Assembly (NCBI RefSeq): GCF_009683175.1
Contig: NZ_WKKW01000002.1
Location: 62,001-126,000 of the forward strand
Direction: 5' to 3'
Source: Bifidobacterium asteroides
Lineage (GTDB): Bacteria > Actinomycetota > Actinomycetes > Actinomycetales > Bifidobacteriaceae
Length of the DNA: 64,000 nucleotides
Under the pieces are notes generated by a model. It saw only the letters and a list, made by a program, of their open reading frames with translations, had not been told where the DNA came from and ran no database searches. Within the stretch, counting starts at the first letter, position 1; each line of letters begins with the position of its first letter. Of this stretch, positions 26,935-36,596 are shown piece after piece. Position numbers and translations under genes: made by a program.

Positions 26935-29900
26935 ATGCAATCGTCATCCAGAAGTCGTGCATGCTGTATAGCTTCTCTTGCAGCCATTATCGCCTCAGGG
27001 CTCATTTTAGGAAATCTCTCGGGAATTGACCTGGCACAGGCGGATGCCACCGCATCCCCGACAGCATCGCAAAGCATGGAAAATCAAGGCGAAGGGGTGA
27101 CCCCTGGTATACCCAGCTCAACCCAAACTCCTTCTATTGCCTCCTCGCCAACAGAAACTCAGAAGCTGGATTCCCCTATCCAAACAACACCCTCTCCAGC
27201 CTTTCCATCCCCCACTTCACAAGGCTCAGCAAGCCCTGCCCCCTCCACCCGATCGACAAGCTCCTGCCCAAATAATCAATGTTCGGTCACCTTTGACACC
27301 ACCCAAGCCGACACAGCAACCCCTGACTCTCAGACTGTCCTTTCGGGAGGTCTGGCGAAACGACCGACCGATCCCACCAGGAAGGGATACCTCTTCGATG
27401 GCTGGTTTATCGGCCAGGTAGCCTACGACTTCAACCAGCCCGTCACCAACAACCTGAAGCTGACCGCAAACTGGACAGCAGGCGACGGCCATTGGTCCCT
27501 GACACCTGCGCATGGAGCCATATCAGGGGGCACCACTGTGACGGTGGCTCCCCCAGCGACCCGGGGCATCAAATTCTCACAGATCACGTCAGGATCCACC
27601 CAGTCACTGGCTCTTGGCTCGGACGGCAACATCTATTCCTGGGGCAAAAACGCTTACGGTCAGCAAGGCGATGGTACAAACATCGATCGCCAATCCCCAA
27701 TAAAAGTATCTAAGCCAGCCAATGCACCAAAAGGATTCATTTTCACGAAAGTGGACGCTGGTGATCATTCCGTTCTGGCCATGGGTTCGGATGGCAACCT
27801 CTACACTTGGGGATTCAATGCTTCTGGACAGCTGGGCGATGGAACCACCGAGAATCGCAGCAGACCTGTCCCGGTGAAAAAGCCTGATGGGGCCGCGCCA
27901 GGATTTACCTGGAAGCAGGCAGAAACCCGGTGGGACCATACTGTGGCCTTGGGATCAGACGGCAATCTCTATGCATGGGGACTCAACGCATATGGGCAAC
28001 TCGGCAATACCAGCGTTCCCAGAGGTCCCAACAATCCAGCTGCATACAGCACTAAACCCGTCCCCGTAAGCAAGCCGGCGGGAATCACCTTTACCCAGCC
28101 GGCCACGGGACGGTACAGTTCCATGGCCATGGGATCCGACGGAAAACTCTATGCCTGGGGATGGAACAGTTATGGTCGCCTAGGCGACGGTACCACAACA
28201 GATCGTTTGACACCCACCCAAGTCCTTCAGCCCAATGGGGTCACCTTCTCGCAATTCAATGTAGGAGCCGATTACAGTTTCGCCATCACTACGAACGGGG
28301 ATCTTTACGGCTGGGGGTGGAACGACAGCGGGCGTCTGGGAGACGGCACCACAACAGACAGGCATGTGCCGACTTTCATACCTCGTCCGGATGGGACACC
28401 TGCAGGATTCACCTGGAAACAGGTCATGGGCAGGGACTACCACGGCATGGGCATCGGTTCAGATGGCAATCTTTATACCTGGGGCGTCAACTGGTACGGC
28501 GATCTGGGCTTGCCAGACGTCCCTACCGGCCAGACCAGCCACATCACCAGACCCCGGCCTGTGCAAAAGCCTAAACCATCCGTGGCTGGACAGGAAACCA
28601 GCTGGGTTCGGCTCTATGCTGGCTGGGAGCAATCCTTAGCCTTGGGGTCAGATGGGAACCTGTATACCTGGGGGTGGAACAGCGGAGGCCAACTGGGTGA
28701 TCCGACCATCCCCACGGGTTATGACAACAGCAAAGCAATGAGGCTGACGCCTGGTTTGGCGGCCTTCCCGCTTACACCGGATCTTACTGCGGTCAAATTC
28801 GATCAAACACTGGGCAGCAATCTGAAAAAAGCAGGTACGAACTGGCAGGTGGTGACGCCAGCTCATAGGAAGGGTCGAGTGGATACGGCCATCACCTGGA
28901 ATCTCTATGGTCCGCAACCCGATGACATCCTGGATTACACCTATGACCCGCCCTCCTATACCGTCACTTTTGACAAGGCTGATGGCAGCCAGCCCACCAG
29001 TCAGTCGGTCGTCGAGGACCGGACGGCTTCCAGACCGGATCAAGACCCGACCCGTCCTGGTTTCCTCTTCGACGGCTGGTTCAGCGGCGATGCGGCCTAT
29101 GACTTTGCTTCCCCCGTCAAGGGTCCCCTGAAACTGACAGCCCACTGGACGGCAGGCACCGGGCGATGGACCACCTCTCCCAAGCAGGGGCCCGACAGCG
29201 GTCAGACCAAGGTGACCCTGGTACCCCCTGCAGCGCGGGGCATTAGGTTCAGCCAGGTCAGCGCCGGCGATGATCATTCATTGGCCCTCGGGTCGGATGG
29301 AAACATCTATGCTTGGGGTGCCAATAAATACGGACAGCTGGGCGATGGGACCAAGACGGACCGCTTGACCCCGGTGCAGATTCCCAAACCAACAGGCGTG
29401 AACCGATTCATACAGGTCAGTGCAGGAAAAGCCTTCTCAGTGGCCTTGGATGGCCAGGGCCATATCTGGGCATGGGGGCTTAACAGCTCTGGACAGCTGG
29501 GCAGCAATGCCGTTGCCACCAATGGTTCAGCCGCATACAGCTCCAACCCGATTCGCGTGCAGGCCCCTAGCGGTATGACGGCAACAAACTTCACTCTCAC
29601 TGGCATCAGCGCAGGCATCACTCATGTCCTGGCCGTAGACGGGCAGGGCAGAGCCTGGGGCTGGGGATCAAATGAGTTCGGCAAACTGGGCGTTCCTTCA
29701 AGCACTGTGGCAACGACAGGGATCACCACCAGACCCGTCCAGGTCGCAACCCCGCAAGGCGAGACGACGGGATTCCACTATGCACAGGTCAGTGCGGGCG
29801 GCTCACATTCCCTGGCGACTGACGCCCAGGGCCGTACCTGGGGCTGGGGATCGAACCAGAACGGCGACCTGGGTAACACGAGCGACGTAGCACTCAACGG

Positions 29901-30777
29901 CTACACCTTTACACCCGTCCAGGCCAAACCGGGCACCAACCCGACAGGCGGATTCAAGCCGGTTCAAATTATCGCAGGCAGCGGCCACTCCTCCGCCCTC
30001 GACGATCTGGGACGCCTTTGGTCCTGGGGCGGGAACAGCAATGGAGAGCTCGGTCTGGGCGACACCACCACGAGGACTGCCCCGTCCCTGGTAACCATGC
30101 CTGCAAACGTCAGCACCTTCAGGCAGTTGACAAGCAGCAGGTCTAGCGGTAATTCACTGGCGCTGGATCAGAATGGAAACATCTGGGGCTGGGGCCAAAA
30201 CTCGTCAGGCATGTTGGGGACCGGAGGCACAGGCAGCCTGAACAAGCCAACCAGGATGGGCAATCCGTCAGGCATCGACCACTTCGTCAAGATCAGCGCC
30301 GGGACTGGCCACACCCTGGCCATAGCCTCCACCGGCAGCACCTTGGGGTGGGGAGACAATGGCCAAGGAAGGTTGGGGAACAATGCGACGCAAACGGTCT
30401 ACTCCCCTGTCAACGTGCTCTTCCCCTTCAGACTGGGCACCCCGTCCACAGTGCAGTTCGGAGGTGTCAGTGGAACCAGCCTGAGCTTCACGGGGCAGCC
30501 GGATGGCGCCTGGACCGTGCTGACACCGAACCATAATGCCGGCGATACGACTGTCAGCATCGCCTGGACACTCAATGGGGCTCCACAGCCCAACGATGAG
30601 ACCAATGCCTTCCGTTTCATCCACTATGGTGTCCTCCCCTTAACAGGAGAAGCAGGCATCCTCGTCATCGTTATGGTCGGCTCACTGGCTGCAGTCAGTG
30701 GTCTGGCTGCCAAACGGCAGCGCCTTGAGGCACAAAGTGGACCAGGTGGAAAGACTGCCGCTCGGCACAAGCACTGA
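26935..30777 (+). CDS. LPXTG surface protein with two Flg_new (InlB B-type) repeats and 14 RCC1 repeats
   Basis: 1280 residues from ATG 26935 (AAAGGGGACC upstream). A signal peptide ends near residue 36, then a Ser/Thr/Pro stalk to about 115. Two copies of one module follow. Each has a Listeria-Bacteroides/InlB B-type repeat (VTFD...GYLFDGWF...LKLTANW), a short SxGxTxVTVxPP linker, seven RCC1 repeats (GSDGNxYxWGxNxxGQLGDGT type) and a closing beta domain with a WxVxTPxHxxG...I.W pattern. Seven RCC1 repeats make one beta-propeller, so two propellers are predicted. The sorting signal LPLTG (1234-1238), a hydrophobic stretch and a basic tail anchor it to the wall. Probably an adhesin; the ligand is unknown. 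Confidence 0.9.
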   Translation: MQSSSRSRACCIASLAAIIASGLILGNLSGIDLAQADATASPTASQSMENQGEGVTPGIPSSTQTPSIASSPTETQKLDSPIQTTPSPAFPSPTSQGSASPAPSTRSTSSCPNNQCSVTFDTTQADTATPDSQTVLSGGLAKRPTDPTRKGYLFDGWFIGQVAYDFNQPVTNNLKLTANWTAGDGHWSLTPAHGAISGGTTVTVAPPATRGIKFSQITSGSTQSLALGSDGNIYSWGKNAYGQQGDGTNIDRQSPIKVSKPANAPKGFIFTKVDAGDHSVLAMGSDGNLYTWGFNASGQLGDGTTENRSRPVPVKKPDGAAPGFTWKQAETRWDHTVALGSDGNLYAWGLNAYGQLGNTSVPRGPNNPAAYSTKPVPVSKPAGITFTQPATGRYSSMAMGSDGKLYAWGWNSYGRLGDGTTTDRLTPTQVLQPNGVTFSQFNVGADYSFAITTNGDLYGWGWNDSGRLGDGTTTDRHVPTFIPRPDGTPAGFTWKQVMGRDYHGMGIGSDGNLYTWGVNWYGDLGLPDVPTGQTSHITRPRPVQKPKPSVAGQETSWVRLYAGWEQSLALGSDGNLYTWGWNSGGQLGDPTIPTGYDNSKAMRLTPGLAAFPLTPDLTAVKFDQTLGSNLKKAGTNWQVVTPAHRKGRVDTAITWNLYGPQPDDILDYTYDPPSYTVTFDKADGSQPTSQSVVEDRTASRPDQDPTRPGFLFDGWFSGDAAYDFASPVKGPLKLTAHWTAGTGRWTTSPKQGPDSGQTKVTLVPPAARGIRFSQVSAGDDHSLALGSDGNIYAWGANKYGQLGDGTKTDRLTPVQIPKPTGVNRFIQVSAGKAFSVALDGQGHIWAWGLNSSGQLGSNAVATNGSAAYSSNPIRVQAPSGMTATNFTLTGISAGITHVLAVDGQGRAWGWGSNEFGKLGVPSSTVATTGITTRPVQVATPQGETTGFHYAQVSAGGSHSLATDAQGRTWGWGSNQNGDLGNTSDVALNGYTFTPVQAKPGTNPTGGFKPVQIIAGSGHSSALDDLGRLWSWGGNSNGELGLGDTTTRTAPSLVTMPANVSTFRQLTSSRSSGNSLALDQNGNIWGWGQNSSGMLGTGGTGSLNKPTRMGNPSGIDHFVKISAGTGHTLAIASTGSTLGWGDNGQGRLGNNATQTVYSPVNVLFPFRLGTPSTVQFGGVSGTSLSFTGQPDGAWTVLTPNHNAGDTTVSIAWTLNGAPQPNDETNAFRFIHYGVLPLTGEAGILVIVMVGSLAAVSGLAAKRQRLEAQSGPGGKTAARHKH

Positions 30778-30790
30778 CGGGCACGAACGA

Positions 30791-30830
30791 GCAGGGCCCC
30801 GCCACTAGATAATAGGTGGCGGGACCCTGC
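30791..30830. terminator. Strong hairpin between convergent genes
   Basis: GCAGGGCCCCGCCAC (30791-30805) pairs with GTGGCGGGACCCTGC (30816-30830) with a single mismatch and a 10-base loop. No T-tract on either side, so it may stop or protect transcripts of the RCC1 gene and the purine permease without being a classical terminator. Confidence 0.6.
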
Positions 30831-30973
30831 TGCGGTCTCTGTGCCTGATTTGCTCTATTCACACCCTCAAACAGTCAGATCAACCCGACAACAGCATGAC
30901 GACTATCTGCACAGCTGAGCAATGGTTCTGACGAATGGCTGCTTGTGGATGCCTTGTGTTTGCGAAACCGTGC

Positions 30974-32374
30974 TCAGAGCACGGCCTGGAGCACGAAGTC
31001 CAGGATGAAGAGGGCCGAGACCGCCCAGATGATGGGGTGGACCTCCTTGCCCTTGCGCTTGCAGACCATGGTCAGACAGTAGGTGATGAAACCTGCGGCC
31101 ACACCGTAGGAGATGGAGTAGGCAAAGCCCATGAAGATGGCCGTGAAGAAGGCCGGAATGGCTTCAGACAGCTCGCCCCACTCAATCTCTGCGAAGGAGC
31201 TCATCATCATGCAACCCACAATGACCAGGACGGGCGCAGTGGCCGCCGAAGGCACAGCCGAAATCAGCGGAGCGAAGACGGCGCTGAGCGCGAAGCAGGC
31301 GGCGATGACCACCGAGGTCAGTCCGGTCCGGCCACCGGCTGCGATGCCCGCAGCGGACTCCACATAGGTGGTGGTGTTGGAGGTACCGAAGAGGGCGCCG
31401 ATGGAGGTGGCCGTAGCGTCGGCGAACAGGGCCCTATCCATCTTGGAGCTGAAGCCGCGACCGGTTTCCAGAGCCTGCTCATCCTCGGCTGAGAAAATGC
31501 CTGAGCGCCGACCGGTGCCCACAAAGGTACCGATGGTGTCGAAGGTGTCCGACAGGGAGAAGGCGAAGATGGTCACCAGAACCACTGGCAGCTTGGCCGG
31601 GTCGGAGAAGAGGGCAGGGAAGCCCTCCGGACTGAAAATGGCCAGGAAAGTCTGCGGCAGCTGTGACCAGGCCTGTCCCAGATCGACCGACTTGGCCATG
31701 CTGGTGACCCCCATGGGAATGCCCAGGAGCGTGACCGCGATGATGGCGATGACAAAGGCGCCTTTGTTGATGAAGGCCAGATGGCCCTTGAACTTGAAGA
31801 TCAGGAGGAAGACGGTCAGCAACAAGCCGATGACGAAGAGGATGACACCGGGGGTGTTGAAGGTGGTCAGCCCTGGGTTGGCTCCTGCCGCCGAGGTCTT
31901 GTCAGGCGAGAACTTGATGATGCCCACATTGAGCAAGCCCACATAGGCGATGAAAACGCCGATGCCGCCGCCGATGGCGTGCTGAAGCAGAGGCGGGATT
32001 GCCTGGATGATCATCTTGCGCAGCTTGGTGGCCGTGACCAGGATGTTGATCAGGCCGCACAGGAAGACCATGCACATGGTCTGTTGCCAGGTGAAGCCCA
32101 GCCCCTTGACCACGGTGAAGGTGAAGAAGGCATCCAGTCCGACTCCTGGCGCCACGCCGTAGGGCACGTTGGCCACCAGACCCATGATCAGGGTGCCGAT
32201 GATGGCAGCGATCAGGGTGGCGAGAAAGACGGCGCCCCAAGGCATCCCCGCCGTGGAGAGCACCGAGGGATTGACCACGATGATGTAGGCCATGGCGAAG
32301 AAGGTGGTGATACCTGCTACCACTTCCGTAGAGACTGTGGTATTATTATCCGAAAGCCGAAATAGCTTATGCAT
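30974..32374 (-). CDS. NCS2-family purine permease (AzgA-like; hypoxanthine/guanine/adenine)
   Basis: 466 residues with 12 or more hydrophobic segments. The N-terminal STEVVAGITTFFAMAYIIVVNPSVLS and PYGVAPGVGLDAFFTFTVV motifs are typical of the AzgA/PbuG branch, which imports hypoxanthine, guanine or adenine by proton symport; the exact base is unknown. TSIGALFGTSNTTTYVESAAGIAAGGRTGL is the second conserved block. ATG 32374 has AAGGA upstream. The 200-base leader shows no purine riboswitch that I can recognise. Confidence 0.92.
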   Translation of the reverse strand: MHKLFRLSDNNTTVSTEVVAGITTFFAMAYIIVVNPSVLSTAGMPWGAVFLATLIAAIIGTLIMGLVANVPYGVAPGVGLDAFFTFTVVKGLGFTWQQTMCMVFLCGLINILVTATKLRKMIIQAIPPLLQHAIGGGIGVFIAYVGLLNVGIIKFSPDKTSAAGANPGLTTFNTPGVILFVIGLLLTVFLLIFKFKGHLAFINKGAFVIAIIAVTLLGIPMGVTSMAKSVDLGQAWSQLPQTFLAIFSPEGFPALFSDPAKLPVVLVTIFAFSLSDTFDTIGTFVGTGRRSGIFSAEDEQALETGRGFSSKMDRALFADATATSIGALFGTSNTTTYVESAAGIAAGGRTGLTSVVIAACFALSAVFAPLISAVPSAATAPVLVIVGCMMMSSFAEIEWGELSEAIPAFFTAIFMGFAYSISYGVAAGFITYCLTMVCKRKGKEVHPIIWAVSALFILDFVLQAVL

Positions 32375-32579
32375 ATTCGATTCCTTATTGTCTTATTTGG
32401 CGATGAGACAAGGAAAGAATATCACGAGCACTCGGCTTTTTCTGTTACAGGTCCCTCCTATTGAGCTCCAATACCGCTGCAGGACTTTCCGCTCACCTAT
32501 AATCGGCATACCGGCACGGCCCTGAAGCCCTCCCGCATGGGGATGAGTTGAAGGGCACGGCGCTTTCGAGGAGGGGCAT

Positions 32580-32795
32580 ATGGCCAGGAACAATCATTGG
32601 GATCCGGACGATCAGAAGCAGTATCAGCACGTGCATGACAGCGAGGTCGATCGTGGTCAGGATGAACGAGCTGCCGAACGGATTGCAGCCGCCACGGTCA
32701 ACAAGCAGCGCACCCGCGAGGGCCGCACCCTGCGTCAGGAGCAGGAACGCCGCGACCAGGGCGAAGACGACAAGAAAGACAATAAGCAGGACTGA
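32580..32795 (+). CDS. Small hydrophilic protein, actinobacterial stress-type family
   Basis: 71 residues, highly charged and without hydrophobic segments. The stretch DDQKQYQHVHDSEVDRGQDERAAERIAAATVNKQR matches a widespread short bacterial family (QYEHIKDSELDRGRSED.AEEIAARTVNK type), often mis-annotated as plasmid stabilisation or Rho N-terminal-like. The role is unknown. GAGGAGGGGCAT immediately before the ATG is a very strong ribosome site, which supports this strand over an overlapping minus-strand frame. Convergent with the AEC transporter, 4 bases apart. Confidence 0.8.
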   Translation: MARNNHWDPDDQKQYQHVHDSEVDRGQDERAAERIAAATVNKQRTREGRTLRQEQERRDQGEDDKKDNKQD

Positions 32796-32799
32796 ACCC

Positions 32800-33786
32800 T
32801 CAGAGGGCACCCATCAGCAGGTGCGCCACAACCATGAGCACGGCACCGATCACCGCAGTCAGAGCCAGGGTGAATCCCGCCAGACGGGCGTTGCCAAGAA
32901 CCTTGTCGGTGAACATGGTGGCGAAAACCGCCGTCGGAGCCAGGCAGCACAGGGCCACCGCCTGACGGATCAGGGGTTCGAAGGGCAGCAGATACCATGC
33001 GGCCACCGCGAACAGGATGCCGAAGGGCAGTCGCCAGGCCAGAATCTGCAATACTGACTTGACATCATCCCTTCCGCCAGGCAGGTCCATGAGCATGCCC
33101 ACCATAAGCATGGAGCAGAAGGCGTTGGCGGCCGAGAATGGACGGGTGATCTGGGCCGACCAGTCCGGCAACGAGATTCCGGCCAAGGTAAAGCACACCA
33201 TAACCATGTAGGTGTCGAAGGATGGCGAGCTCAGGAAGCCCTTGGCTATGGAGATGGCTGCAGCCTTGCGATGGAGTTTGCGGGCATCCGGGTCATCCAG
33301 CTTGACCGGCTCCCCCGCATCGGGATCCAGGGATTGGCCCGGTCGAATATGCAGTAGCCCCTGGGTCATGACGTTGGTCCCGGCAGAGACCATGACCGAG
33401 TTGCCGATGTCGAACATGGCGGCGGGCACCAGGGCCGCCGTGCCCAGCAACGACTGAAGCATGGGGAAGCAGAAGCATCCGATGTTGAAACCCGATCCGT
33501 TGAGCATAAGAAAAGCCCGCTGAGCCGTGGGCCGATGCCTGCTGGTCAGGAAGATGGCCAGGGGCGGAATCAGCGAGGCCACGAAGGCGAAGGCCGAGAC
33601 CAGAAGAAGGCTGGGATCGTGTGGGTTGGTGGCGAAGGAGTAGATGATGGCCCCAGGCAGGACCAGATCGAACACAACGGTCTGCAACACCCGGTAGTCC
33701 AGTGGACGAAAGAGACCAAAACGCTTGAACAGGTAGCCCACCAGGATGATGCCCAAGAGGGTGGCCGGTTCCAGCAATACTCCCAT
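32800..33786 (-). CDS. Auxin efflux carrier (AEC) family transporter
   Basis: 328 residues, about ten membrane segments in two halves separated by a charged loop at about 165-190 (DPDAGEPVKLDDPDARKLHRK). The start MGVLLEPATLLGIILVGYLFKRFGLF and the half-way NGSGFNIGCFCFPMLQ are characteristic of the Mem_trans family. Bacterial members move malate, malonate or other organic acids; the substrate here is unknown. GGAAGGAGC precedes the ATG. Confidence 0.88.
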   Translation of the reverse strand: MGVLLEPATLLGIILVGYLFKRFGLFRPLDYRVLQTVVFDLVLPGAIIYSFATNPHDPSLLLVSAFAFVASLIPPLAIFLTSRHRPTAQRAFLMLNGSGFNIGCFCFPMLQSLLGTAALVPAAMFDIGNSVMVSAGTNVMTQGLLHIRPGQSLDPDAGEPVKLDDPDARKLHRKAAAISIAKGFLSSPSFDTYMVMVCFTLAGISLPDWSAQITRPFSAANAFCSMLMVGMLMDLPGGRDDVKSVLQILAWRLPFGILFAVAAWYLLPFEPLIRQAVALCCLAPTAVFATMFTDKVLGNARLAGFTLALTAVIGAVLMVVAHLLMGAL

Positions 33787-33854
33787 GCCCTCGCTCCTTC
33801 CGTGGATGCCGGAACCATGATACCTGACGGGCGGGTGCGCGGACCGGTTCCGTC

Positions 33855-34634
33855 TCAGCCGAAGCGACCGGAGATGTAGCGCTCGGTGTCCGGCTCGTGC
33901 GGGTTGGAGAAGATGGTTGTGGTGTCGTCCATCTCCACCAGGTGGCCGGGCTGACCCACGGCCTTGAGGTTGAAGAAGGCCGTATAGTCCGAGACCCTGG
34001 CAGCCTGCTGCATGTTATGGGTGACGATGACGATGGTGTAGTCCCGCTTGAGCTCGTTGATCAGATCCTCCACAGCCAGGGTGGAGATGGGGTCCAGGGC
34101 CGAACAAGGTTCGTCCATGAGCAGGACCTGGGGGTGTACGGCCACGGCACGGGCGATGCAGAGCCGCTGCTGCTGACCGCCCGAGAGCCCGATGCCCGGC
34201 TTGTCCAGGCGATCCTTGACCTCATTCCAAAGGTTGGCTCCGCGCAGGGCCCACTCCACCAGATCGTCCGCGTCCGACTTGGCGATGTGCTTCTTGTTCA
34301 GCCGTATGCCGGCCAGGACGTTCTCCCGGATGGACATGGTCGGGAAGGGGTTGGCCCTCTGGAAGACCATGCCCACGTCCCGCCGCACCTCGACCGGGTC
34401 TACATCCGGTCCGTAAAGGTCACGACCCTCCAAGAGCACCTGCCCGCTCACATGAGCCCCTGGAGTGATCTCGTGCATGCGGTCCAGGGTGCGCAGAACC
34501 GTGGACTTGCCACAACCGGAGGGGCCGATGAAGGCGGTGACCTTGTTGGCCTGGATGCGCATGTTCACGTCCTGGACGGCCAGAAAGTCGCCGTAGTAGA
34601 CGTTGAGGTGGTTGATGTCTATGCGTTGGCCCAT
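33855..34634 (-). CDS. pstB: Phosphate ABC transporter, ATP-binding protein PstB
   Basis: 259 residues from ATG 34634 (GGAGG upstream). Walker A is GPSGCGKST (37-45), the ABC signature [14 protein letters not shown], and Walker [26 protein letters not shown] is typical of PstB. It powers high-affinity phosphate import through PstC and PstA. Last gene of pstSCAB; no phoU follows in the window. Confidence 0.97.
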   Translation of the reverse strand: MGQRIDINHLNVYYGDFLAVQDVNMRIQANKVTAFIGPSGCGKSTVLRTLDRMHEITPGAHVSGQVLLEGRDLYGPDVDPVEVRRDVGMVFQRANPFPTMSIRENVLAGIRLNKKHIAKSDADDLVEWALRGANLWNEVKDRLDKPGIGLSGGQQQRLCIARAVAVHPQVLLMDEPCSALDPISTLAVEDLINELKRDYTIVIVTHNMQQAARVSDYTAFFNLKAVGQPGHLVEMDDTTTIFSNPHEPDTERYISGRFG

Positions 34635-34665
34635 GTTCCGGCCTCCGTTTCTCTCATGGCGGCGC

Positions 34666-35643
34666 TCAACGGGTCCGCCCAACAGCAAAGATGCGCGAGA
34701 CCAGCCGCCCAAGCAGGTTGAGCAGCAGGACGATAAGGATCAGTACCAGGGCTGCAGCCCAGGCCCGCTGCATGTGGATGTCGGTCAGGCATCCCGGATC
34801 GGCCCCCGGTCCGCAGACGGCCAGCCCCTGTGAATACTCGTTGTAGACGAAGACCGGCAGGGTGGTCATCCTCCCGGAGAAGAGGTTGGGGTTGGTGGTG
34901 GCGATGAAGCCCGAGGCTATCAGCAGGGGTGCTGTCTCCCCGATGACACGTGCCACAGCCAGGATGGTCCCCGAGACGATGCCGGGCAGGGCCGTGCGCA
35001 GAACGATGCTGGTGATGGTCCGCTGCTTGGTCACTCCCAGAGCATAGGCGGCCTCCCGCAGGTCGTTGGGTACCACGGCCAGCATATCCTCGGAGGTTTT
35101 GACCACCGTGGGCAGCATGAGCAGGGAGAGTGCCACCGAACCGGCCAGGCCGTTGACGGTGCCTGGTCCGACCACCAGGGCGAACATGGAGAAAGCGAAG
35201 AGGCCGGCCACGATGGAGGGGATCCCGCTCATCACGTCCACCATGAGACTGATGGCCTTGGCCAGGCGGCCTCCATGGGCGTACTCGACCAGGTAGACCG
35301 CGGACATGACACCCACCGGAATGGATATGACCATGGATCCAAAGGTGATCTCCAGGGTGCCGATTACAGCGTGCAGAATGCCGCCATAACCTCCGGTCGG
35401 CGTGGGGTTGCCTCCTACCACGCCGCTCATGTTGTGAGTGAGGAAGTCCGGTGTCAGCCGCTGCACCCCCTTTGACAGGCTGACCCAGAGCACTGAGACC
35501 AGCGGAATCAGGGCCACCAGGAAGGAGAGCCCGATCAGGACGGTCATCAGCCGGTCCTTGCGCTTGCGCGCCCGGATGGAGGACCTGGTTGGCCTGAAGC
35601 GGTCAAAATCGATGACCGGTCCGCGATCAGTTCGGCTTGCCAT
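34666..35643 (-). CDS. pstA: Phosphate ABC transporter permease PstA
   Basis: 325 residues from ATG 35643, which overlaps the pstC stop as TGATG; the longer frame to 35955 lies inside pstC and is rejected. Cytosolic basic N-terminus, then six membrane segments. The EAA loop is [31 protein letters not shown]. It forms the membrane channel with PstC. Confidence 0.96.
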   Translation of the reverse strand: MASRTDRGPVIDFDRFRPTRSSIRARKRKDRLMTVLIGLSFLVALIPLVSVLWVSLSKGVQRLTPDFLTHNMSGVVGGNPTPTGGYGGILHAVIGTLEITFGSMVISIPVGVMSAVYLVEYAHGGRLAKAISLMVDVMSGIPSIVAGLFAFSMFALVVGPGTVNGLAGSVALSLLMLPTVVKTSEDMLAVVPNDLREAAYALGVTKQRTITSIVLRTALPGIVSGTILAVARVIGETAPLLIASGFIATTNPNLFSGRMTTLPVFVYNEYSQGLAVCGPGADPGCLTDIHMQRAWAAALVLILIVLLLNLLGRLVSRIFAVGRTR

Positions 35644-36596
35644 CACGCACCCGCCTTTGCTGTGATCCTGCGCGCCAGATAGTTGACGATAAAGGTGATG
35701 ATGAAGAGGACCAGACCTGTGGCCACCAGGAGGGCCACACCCTGGGAGTCCGCCTCGGGGAACTGGGCGGCGATGTTGGCGGCGATGGTCTGACTCTTTG
35801 AAGCCTGCAGCAGCCGCAGGGAGTAGCTGAAGCCTGGCGAGAGGATCATCAGCACCGCCATGGTCTCGCCCAGGGCCCGCCCCAGCCCCAGCATGGAGGC
35901 CGAGATGATGCCCGAGCGGCCGAAAGGCAGGACCGCGAGTCGAATCATCTCCCACTTGGTGGCTCCCAGAGCCAAGGCGGCCTCCTGCTGCAATCGAGGG
36001 GCCTGGATCAGGATGTCACGGGTGACTGAAGTGATGATGGGCAGAATCATGACCGCCAGCACCAGGGCCACCGTGGCCACGGACCGGGCCGGGGCTGCAA
36101 CGGGTCCGGAAAAGATCGGAATCCATCCCAAATGAACAGACAGCCAGCGCCAGAAGCCGGTGATATTGGGAACCAGGACCAGAGCCCCCCAGAGCCCATA
36201 TATCACCGAGGGCACGGCGGCCAGCAGGTCAATCACCGTGCTGAGCAGCGTGGACAGGCGGATGGGGGCGTAGTAGCCGATGAAGAGGGCGATGCCCAGG
36301 GAGACAGGGAAGGCCAAAAGCAGGGCCAGACCGGCAATCAGAATAGTGCCGAAAACCAACGGACCCACATAGCCCAGGAAACTACTGGCCCGGCCACCAC
36401 TCAGGGAGATTATGGCGTGGGTTCGGGAATCCGCGTCCCCGGTGAAGGCCGGAAAGGCCCGCAGAATCAGAAAGAGAGTGACCGCAGCCAGGGCCAACAG
36501 GATCAGAATACCCGCCCCGGTGGCGCAGGCCTTGAAGATCCGATCCACCCGTTTGGCCTTGTTCAGAGTTGCAGTCTCGTTCGGTTTCTCGCTCAC
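35643..36596 (-). CDS. pstC: Phosphate ABC transporter permease PstC
   Basis: 317 residues, six membrane segments. The EAA-loop sequence LQQEAALALGATKWEMIRLAVLPFGRSGIISA and PSVIYGLWGALVLVP are characteristic. The start overlaps the pstS stop as ATGA, so translation is coupled along the operon. Confidence 0.96.
   Translation of the reverse strand: MSEKPNETATLNKAKRVDRIFKACATGAGILILLALAAVTLFLILRAFPAFTGDADSRTHAIISLSGGRASSFLGYVGPLVFGTILIAGLALLLAFPVSLGIALFIGYYAPIRLSTLLSTVIDLLAAVPSVIYGLWGALVLVPNITGFWRWLSVHLGWIPIFSGPVAAPARSVATVALVLAVMILPIITSVTRDILIQAPRLQQEAALALGATKWEMIRLAVLPFGRSGIISASMLGLGRALGETMAVLMILSPGFSYSLRLLQASKSQTIAANIAAQFPEADSQGVALLVATGLVLFIITFIVNYLARRITAKAGA

Noticed and set aside
32375-32579. 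Purine riboswitch before the AzgA-like permease
   Set aside because: No three-stem purine aptamer pattern with its conserved loops could be seen on the minus strand.
32493-32810. Minus-strand frame with hydrophobic segments overlapping the small plus-strand gene at 32580
   Set aside because: The plus-strand frame has a strong ribosome site and matches a known small family. The minus frame is its complement.
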